A stretch of 64,000 nt of DNA, taken from positions 6,634,001 through 6,698,000 of the forward strand of contig CAVNZM010000010.1 in the NCBI GenBank assembly GCA_963693365.1. Reading direction: 5' to 3'. Of this stretch, positions 43,570-64,000 are shown piece by piece. Both the position numbers and the translations under genes were made by a program. The stretch comes from Amoebidium appalachense. Its lineage: Eukaryota > Ichthyosporea. The first letter of the stretch is position 1; every line of letters begins with the position of its first letter. The notes below the pieces were generated by a model. That model was not told the DNA's origin, made no database searches, and saw only the letters and a program-made list of their open reading frames with translations.

Positions 43570-45292
43570 TCATCCACCACCATCACGTACATTAAGTTTG
43601 TACCAAGTCTTCTTCCCCAGTTGTTTTAACCAGCACTTCGAGTTTTGACAAAGTTAGGGCAAATCTAATATGCACAACATGTCACTGGGAGTGTGTGTCT
43701 GCAATTTTTGTGCCGTGTAGACGTGGGATCGTGTGTGTATATGTCCGTAAGGTTGGTGGGCATTCGGCACTGCTAATCACTGTGGTGGCCTGACAGTGTG
43801 TGAGTAAACGTCGTGCCACATGTGCAAGCTGTGTCGACACAATGCGCTTAACATGTGCGATATTACATGGCATTTCACGTGTGTGCTAGAGAAGAGGGTG
43901 TGTGCACACGTGTGGGTGTCACTGTGCATGTGTGTCTCAGTGCGTGTTTGCCTGTGTGTGAGTTTGTGTGCATATGTGTGCGTGTGACATGTGTGTGTCA
44001 CAGTGTGTGTCAGTGATTGAGAGAGTTCCCAAATTCTCTGGCACAAATTTGCATGCGCGCATGTGCCTTCCGTGGGATTTGTGTTTGAATTGCCATAATA
44101 AACAAACAAAAAAGTAGGAATATGTGTGTGTGTGTTTCTGTTGTTGATAGTGAGCATGCATGATGGCGTGTGATGCATGGATGAAGTTGCGTCAGACAAC
44201 TAACCCGGGGGGGGGGAGGGAGGGGGGGGGGGGAAGGGGGGATAGATAAAGAGCGAATAGAGGGCGCGGTGGTGGTGGTGATGGTGGCGTGTGTGTGTGT
44301 GTGTGTGTGGGGGGGGGGGGGGGAAGAAAGAGGAAGTAGTTAGATAGGAGAAAAGGGATTCAGAATGTGTGCCACGTGTGCGCGTGCATCATAATGATTA
44401 TGTACATGTGCCACCACAGAGATTAGCATACGACCCTACGGCAGTCACATTGAGCGTATTATTGGAGAGTGTGTGCGCACGCGTGTGTGTCTGCGTGTGC
44501 AAGGGTGCTTTACTGCACATTGTCGAGAAAATCAGTGGTCATGGGCACCCAATCATTGTGGTCTCGGTATGATGTATGAGATCGATCCTAAGAGGCACGT
44601 TGAGAGGGGGAGTCCGGAGGGAAGGGGGGGATGGGGGAAGGGGGGAGGGGTGGGAGGGGATGCCTAGCTAATAAGCAGGTCATTGACCCAAGGCCTGATA
44701 ATTGATACCATTTAATGGATGTAAGGAGAGAAGGTGCCAATGTCATCAAAGTTTTCAAGTTGGTATACAATATACAAGTACATACTAATCATTGATATTT
44801 TAGTTATTTGGGTAGCTCTCCCTCCCCCCTCCCCCCCCCTCCCCCCTCCCCCTCCCCCCCTTCCCCAGCCAGCGGAGGGGTGGTGGGTACCCCCCCCCGC
44901 CCCACCTACCCCCTTCGGGGGGGGAGGTGGGTCCCCCCCCCCCCCCCCCCCCCCCCCACTTACGACTACCCCCCTCCCGGCCCCGCGTTTCAAAATCAAA
45001 AAAGCCTTAGTTCATTCTGAAATTTATTATCAATATTGGCAACACAAGCACATACACGGCACACCCGACACATACATGTACACACACACACACGCACACA
45101 CACACACGTGCACGTGACTGTGCACACACATGATACACACACCATTACGTACATGATACACACACACACACACACACGTACACGCGTGCATGTACCCCCA
45201 GTCTCCCCGCCCCCACTCTCTCTCCGCCCAACATCTCTCTCTCCGGGCCCTTTCTCGATCGATCGACTATGGCCCTCTCTCTCAGGCTCGGA

Positions 45293-45293
<1 letters not shown>

Positions 45294-45357
<64 letters not shown>

Positions 45358-45474
45358 CCCCCCCCCCCCCCCCTCTCCCTCTCTTCCCCCCCCCCCCCCC
45401 TCCCATCTAGATCTCTCCGATCCCTCTAGTAGATCTCTCTCCCTCCCTCCCTCGGGCCCTCCCTCCCCCTCTCC

Positions 45475-45525
<51 letters not shown>
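45294..45525. repeat. (CT)n and C-tract cluster
   Basis: Two (CT)n arrays surround C-tracts and CCCTCC spacers. Confidence 0.9.
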
Positions 45526-45527
<2 letters not shown>

Positions 45528-47377
45528 GGAGCCCCTCCCCCCTCCCCCCCCCCCCCCCCCTCCCCCAGGGCCCCCAGCGAGATACATAATCATTTGCGGC
45601 CTCTCGAGCTCAGGCACGTGTGATATTATGACTTCACTTTCACTTCGATCTCTTAGCTGTCACGTCAACTTTTTTTCCCGATTCTTCACCATGGCAGGTA
45701 TATAAACGCTTTCGTTTCTTCTTTTTGTGGTGGGAGGGAGTCCCACTCAGGGGAACGTGACTGCAGCGTGTGTGTGGTGTGGCCTGGTGCATTCCTACTG
45801 CTGTGAGAGTGTGGGGGCATCTCCCTTTTGCGGAGTTTCTCGCTTGAGAAGTGGTTTCTTCAACGCCTGGTGGTCCACTGCAACCTATGGTAACTTCTAC
45901 ACGCTGTCTACGCTTCTACGCGACCTATTGGCGGTGGGCTGCTGCAACTTCTTCAGCTACTTCGCGCTGCGTGAGTGGAGGGGCGGCTACTTGGTCGTCG
46001 GGGAGCTTTCCAAGTGACTGCCAGTCCTTAGCCTCCAGTCGTATGGTAATGACCGGGTTTGCTTGCATGCATTCTGTAATTGTGTTTTTCTGTGTGTCCT
46101 GCCACAACTAGGCCACCTTATCAGAGAGCTAGATGCAGTTTCTCCGGGTTGTCTAGGGGCCGGGCCCGTTGGGATTGTTTTTTAGCTCAGATGTGGTCTG
46201 CATTGCTCTTTTAGAGGCTGACTTGCTTGCTGTGCCTCGGTTGGTTTTGAGGGGGGCCTGTTGGGAAGCAGCAGTAATGATGTCTTCTTGCGGAGTGTGG
46301 TCTGGTCAACATCGATGCATATGACTAGTTGGAGCAAACTAGTTATTTCGTAGCTTTGGCTTTTTCAGTTCTATGTAGCCTGTGGCTGCACGTTGCCTTC
46401 ATCAACGGATCATTAAAACCGAGTCAAAAGACAATTTTATTATCTATCTCGTTTGACAACTGGGGGGAGCTACCTGGGGGGAGCGATCTAAGGGGCGGGG
46501 CCTGGCACTGTACGTACACACGGGCAGGGGGACGCAGGGTCGCAAAATCGGTCAAGAAAAAGGGTCTCCACATCCATAAATAATTTTTAAGTAAAAAAAT
46601 TCGGCGAAGCCAAAGAGAAAACAAGAGAAACGGCAACAACTAGAGTCAAGTTGACATAGGATCTAATAGAACTTGAAATGCATGGGTATCTGTGTACATG
46701 ATCTGTAGCGAATCAAGAGGTGGTCATCCGCCAAATTCATGTTCAAAACTGATGAACATGAATCATACAGTAGCATTTGCAATAGGTAACAGTGACCTTA
46801 CTATATTAAGTTGAAGCACAAAAAAACCCATAGTCCTTTTAAATTCTTATGGAGCATTTATTTCAATCGACTCAAAATTCAAAACTACATTGCAACATTT
46901 ACAACACAACACTTGATTCAAACCCGATAAAAAGTAACCAATCGTTAGTGGATGCCATTGGAATGTTTTGGTATTACGTCATGATGAAGTATTTCGTGTA
47001 TTGTTCAACGATTAGTGGATTAGTACTGTAGAAGCTAGAATCTGAGAATTTTGATTCGTCGCATCTGGGCAATTGGCGAACTTCAGGATCTCCCAAAACC
47101 TCAAGGAAATAGCTGCATAAACGGTGGCACAGTGGCACTGCCAAAAATAGTAGCATATATCAATATACGCACAACTGATTATAGTAGGGTATATGTTGAA
47201 TTTGATTGAAATAAACAGCAAATGCTCTGATAATCAAAATACAGCTTGCTGTTGTGCTCATCGAGCCATCGGGGGCTCGAGCATTCGAAATTTATCTGGG
47301 TCAGTGACGTCATTCGTTGACGGCGAGGCTCCAAGTGAAAGTTTTTGTAGCGTACCGGTTTTTGTAGCGTGACCGGG

Positions 47378-47385
47378 TATAAAAA
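47378..47385 (+). promoter_or_regulatory. TATA box of the LITAF-domain gene
   Basis: TATAAAAA sits about 175 bp before the ATG. Just upstream TTTTTGTAGCGT occurs twice (about 47343 and 47360), possibly a binding site pair. Confidence 0.55.
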
Positions 47386-47558
47386 TCTCAATGATTGTCG
47401 AAATTCTCCCAGAACAAACTGAACAAGAAACACACCTGACTCAACTAGCACTTGTCCGTTAGGCGAACCACCTCAAGTACCCTACTATAACAGTTGCAGC
47501 TGCTGGTTAAACTTTTTATTACCCACCTTAGGCTACTCTTCAACACACGACTGTGACA

Positions 47559-48170
47559 ATGGACCCCAACACACACAAGGGCTCTCAGGGCTACCCCACC
47601 GACCAGCCCCCAGCCTACCAGTTCCAGCAGCCAGCCACCGCCATGCCTATGGGCGAGGCACCCTACCCTGCCCCGCCTCAGGGTTACGCCTATCCAGAAC
47701 CCCCCCTTACCCAGCACTACCCACCCCCCAACTCTTCCACAGCCCAGTATCCTTATCTCGCTCCCGGTGGTCAGCCTGCCTATCCCATGCCCCAACCCAA
47801 CCCCGCATACCCGACCGACTCAAAGGCTCCGCTGCAAGCCAACACGGTCTACCCGGCCCCCCCTCCCTTTAAGGGAGATGCGCCTATTGTCACACAGCCT
47901 GCCCCTGTGCCGGCAGCTACCACAGTCATTATCCAGCAGCAGAGTCTTGGGAAGCATCCCCAGATGCTGTTTTGCCCCCACTGCCAGAAGAACGTCAACT
48001 CCCAAATTGAGCACGTCGCGGGGGCAGGCACGTGGATTTCTTCTGGGTTGTGCTTCTGTTTTGGGTGCTGGCTATGCTGCTGCATCCCCTTTTGCATGGA
48101 TGACCTCCAGGACACAGAGCATCGCTGCCCGGAGTGCAAAACACTGCTTGGTACGAAGAAGTGCCTGTGA
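47559..48170 (+). CDS. LITAF-domain membrane protein, single exon
   Basis: 203 residues from the ATG at 47559; an in-frame GTG two codons upstream was not used. Residues 1-130 are Pro/Tyr/Gln-rich with many YPxP-like words and a PPAY motif at 17-20, which in relatives binds WW domains of NEDD4-type ubiquitin ligases. The LITAF domain follows: C139-P-H-C142, a Cys- and aromatic-rich hydrophobic segment (about 158-180) that inserts into the membrane face, and C190-P-E-C193 before LLGTKK. The two CxxC pairs bind one zinc ion. Animal LITAF and CDIP proteins sit on the cytosolic face of late endosomes and lysosomes and act in sorting. Symbol left empty because the family is multi-copy. No intron is needed to read it. 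Confidence 0.95.
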   Translation: MDPNTHKGSQGYPTDQPPAYQFQQPATAMPMGEAPYPAPPQGYAYPEPPLTQHYPPPNSSTAQYPYLAPGGQPAYPMPQPNPAYPTDSKAPLQANTVYPAPPPFKGDAPIVTQPAPVPAATTVIIQQQSLGKHPQMLFCPHCQKNVNSQIEHVAGAGTWISSGLCFCFGCWLCCCIPFCMDDLQDTEHRCPECKTLLGTKKCL

Positions 48171-50940
48171 GAAGGAATGAGTGAAGGCAAGATCGGATCA
48201 TGTTGATATATATGTCTGAATGTGCGAACGTGAGTAGGCACCGATCGAGGTTGGGGAAGAGGTCAAGGAGACACGTTTGAAGCAGGCTAGGTTGTGGTTT
48301 AGTGACGATTACCGATGTGTGACGTTGTGTGAACCGCAAAGGTTTGGCTGCTTTGACCTGAGTAATGAACGAACACCCTTTGTTTTGTGACGGCACGAAG
48401 GCTTCCACGATTGTTGAGTGCTTTAACTAGCCTGTCAGTTGTGATAGTTTGCATATTGCCTGCGTTTTATTGATATGATAGCTATTGTGCATTTAATTTC
48501 GAAGAGTGGTTTTAGCAATGCTGTTTTCTTTGACAGCAAAAGGCCGTCTGTGACGGCTTTGTCGCACTTTTGGTTTGAAACTTTATGGCCGAGTATTAGT
48601 GAAGGAAGGCAAGCGCACAAACAATATAAAATTCTTTACTATGCTATGCTTTGGAAACGAGCACAACTAGCTGACAGAGAGTTCTCTCTTTGGGGCCGGT
48701 ACCAATCTCTGAATGTGGCGGCAGGTGTGGAACTCTTGGGGCGTTAGACCTAAGTAAGCATATACTCCCCAGCCCTTTTTTCCAGAATGGCAACACGGTT
48801 TGCACACGCACAAAACGCGGCCCTACTGACTCATACAAACCATTTAAGGTGCTCCTTGTGCTCGCGCGCGTACAATTGTTTCATTGATACAAACACGTGA
48901 AAATGTACCCTTGCACGTTGTACAATTCAATTTACAATTCAAACGAACACCTGAACACAAAACAGGCAACACACAGCTTTATATAGCTATGCAAAACAAC
49001 CCCGGGCCATACTGATTATCATTTTCAGAAATGTTGTGCACACACACAGACACGTACAAACATGCACACACTCTGCACAAGTACACAATACCCCCCCTCC
49101 CCCCCCCCTCCCACCCACCCAACCCCCCAAAACACCCGTCCCACCCCAACTCAACCACCCACCCACTCGCCGCATAAAACCGGCCACATTGGCGACGGGG
49201 GGGAAGGGAAAAGGGGAAGGGGGGAAACAGACTAATCGGGAGGGCCGCGCTACCTAAGAGTATTTTTCTTCACAAAAATATCATGCGTGCACAGCGATAA
49301 TCCCTTTTCTAAGAAACACAGCATACATAAAGAGAATGATTGAGTTACTTACCCAAACGTTATACTAGGAGCTTCTGAACACCGGAAAAAAGCAGAGTTC
49401 ACATAGAGGTCAAAAAGCTGCTACTGTAACAACAATTTACTGATTTTTTTCTCTTTATTCCCAGAGTGACAGTCATCGTCGAAGCAGTGGCTCGTTTTCT
49501 GTGGTATAAAAGCCCGTACAATTTTTCTGGGAAGGACAATTACACATTTTATATGTGGTGGTTTCCATGTCAGAAAAACCGTGTGTCAGTTAATTTGGCT
49601 ACTTCTATGAGTCGTCTACGTGTGCGTCGTGTGTGTGTATTTGTGTGATGTAACAACCAGGGACACAAAACTTCGAAGTGACTGTGTGCCGGCTGCAAAC
49701 GACTCGCCAGGCCGGGGAGTCGATTCGGGTCAGGTTCAGGAACGTAAATTGGTTAATCTTCTTACACCCCAGCACAAGCCATATTTAAACATAGCCAATC
49801 AAAAAACAATAAAGCTGTATAAAGTCTGTTAACACACTTAAAATGAGTTGGAAAAATATCTAGAAAAAAATCATGCAAGTGCAAAACGTGTAAAAGACGG
49901 GGTTTTTGAGCAAGAATGCCAACTTCACGACTTGGCCCGCTCGAGCACACATGTTTCTTCAAAGTTCACGGCGCCAAGCCAACATCAGACAAACGTTGAG
50001 AGGTCATTTTTTTGAAGGGTGAAAGCGAGGAGAAGGTTCGAACTGGTTTAGCAAGGTAACCACGGCTTCCGTTCGTTTGTTTGTGAATAGCAGACTTTCT
50101 ATTCTATGCGATGCAGATCTCGCATCCACTTAGCTTAGTGGAGTGATGAGTCGTTGGTGGAAAGGAGTTTAGTTCAACTCGTCGCTCTCTACACAACCGT
50201 TTTAACAGCCCATGCAAGGGGTTCTCTTTTTATGGTGTGGAGGTTGCTGGGGGAATTCACAAGGCAGCGCATCGTCCTAATTATATTACTGTTCAAGCAT
50301 CTGATATTTTTTCGTTAGTTGTCCCTGTGAGCGGTGTGGTCAGGCAGGGACTCTGCCCAGAGACATATACCTAGGTTTGTTCTATTTTTTGGATGGTGGA
50401 TAACAAGAAAGTTAGCATATAATCGTAGAAAAGTTGCTGACGATTTGGGGTGGACAGGGAAAGCGGCCGTTGGACGGCCATAGTCGGCACTGCCGCATTG
50501 AACCGGTAAGGCACTTTTTTTTTCTTTTTTCTTCTTTTTTTTTTTTTAGCTCTGATTCCCCTGTGGTTTGTTGCTGGGTTTTGAAGGCAACGTGTTTGTA
50601 GACCGGGGGGATATTACCGGTTCCTTTAGCCACGCTGTCCCTGCCATGAACGTGCTCCCTTTCCCGCCTTTTTTTTTTTGTCAAAGCATCTTATTTCTCT
50701 CCCTGTCTCTCTTTCTCTCTCTCTCTCCTCCCTCTCCCCCTCTCCCGCCCCCTTCAGTTCATTCCCCCCCTTCCCCCCCTTCTTCTTCTCTTTCCCTTCG
50801 TGCTGGTTAAGGCGTTGCCGGTAGTGTTGTAGCACGGGGGCTTCTTGCGCAGATCTTCTGTGAAAGGGTTTGTCTCTCTGGGACAGGTAATTTGCATGGT
50901 CCGTTGTTCAAGCTTTCCCTGACCCTTTGCATGTTTCTGC
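48171..50940. other. intergenic region between the LITAF gene and PRPF8
   Basis: The first few hundred bases are probably LITAF 3' UTR. The rest is unique AT-richer sequence with a C-rich patch near 49090-49125. A 90-codon frame at 48475-48747 and others match no family. AATAAA occurs at about 49807. An AG at 50941-50942 preceded by CTGAC and a T-rich stretch suggests a 5' UTR intron of PRPF8 ending there. Confidence 0.5.
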
Positions 50941-50947
50941 AGCCATC

Positions 50948-64000
<13,053 letters not shown>

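Larger units (their letters stand above)
41616..47377. other. intergenic region between ENPP and LITAF genes
   Basis: It holds a 45-50 bp duplication (41926-42021), a (CA)n array (about 42704-42782), CA-rich and GT-rich DNA (42783-44180), two GC-rich blocks with GGTGGGT words (43190-43460, 44865-44990), and (CT)n arrays (about 45294-45354 and 45484-45525). A plus-strand frame at 45727-46017 (96 codons, TATATAAA box at 45699-45706) and an overlapping minus-strand frame at 45925-46107 are not low-complexity but match no family I know. Confidence 0.5.

Overview
The window looks like nuclear DNA of an opisthokont. Genes have many spliceosomal introns, most of them long, intron-exon borders follow GT-AG (one GC-AG), and there is no operon-like packing. 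A unicellular relative of animals (for example an ichthyosporean) is my best guess because long repeat-filled introns combine with a metazoan-like type II ENPP, a LITAF-domain protein and NUBPL. An early-branching fungus is not excluded, because the zinc-finger gene resembles a family I associate with fungi. No marker in the window settles the taxon. Low-complexity DNA is extreme: long (CA)n, (GT)n, (GA)n, (CT)n and G or C homopolymers fill introns and intergenic space and create most of the long open frames, which I treat as artefacts.

Layout. 1-3209 is repeat-rich and gene-free. 3210-6707 is an LTR retrotransposon with two 480-bp LTRs that look identical by eye and a 5-bp target duplication, but with a broken Ty3/gypsy-like interior. 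9227-9691 is a C2H2 zinc-finger ORF with a probable frameshift near its end. 14294-22093 (minus) is a nine-exon NUBPL gene (mitochondrial Fe-S P-loop NTPase). 23162-28001 (minus) is a four-exon GNAT acetyltransferase. 29122-41615 (plus) is a fourteen-exon ENPP-type phosphodiesterase; it and the GNAT gene are divergent across a 1.1-kb spacer carrying four CCAAT boxes. 47559-48170 is a single-exon LITAF-domain gene. 50948-64000 is the 5' part of PRPF8 (nine coding exons, about 637 residues), cut by the window edge.

The genes have unrelated housekeeping roles (Fe-S assembly, acetyl transfer, extracellular nucleotide or phosphodiester hydrolysis, endolysosomal membrane, splicing) and do not form a pathway. 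The most unusual content is intronic: a dispersed repeat family (called family B here) found in introns of all four multi-exon genes, in the sense orientation of the host gene in every copy I found, commonly ending at a C-tract, and with nested stems that keep pairing between subfamilies. A second family (A), hairpin-headed, occurs in PRPF8 introns. C-runs just downstream of 5' splice sites and dinucleotide repeats that themselves form splice sites are the other notable patterns.

All exon models were made by eye from reading frame, splice consensus and protein-family continuity; every exon junction reported keeps the frame.
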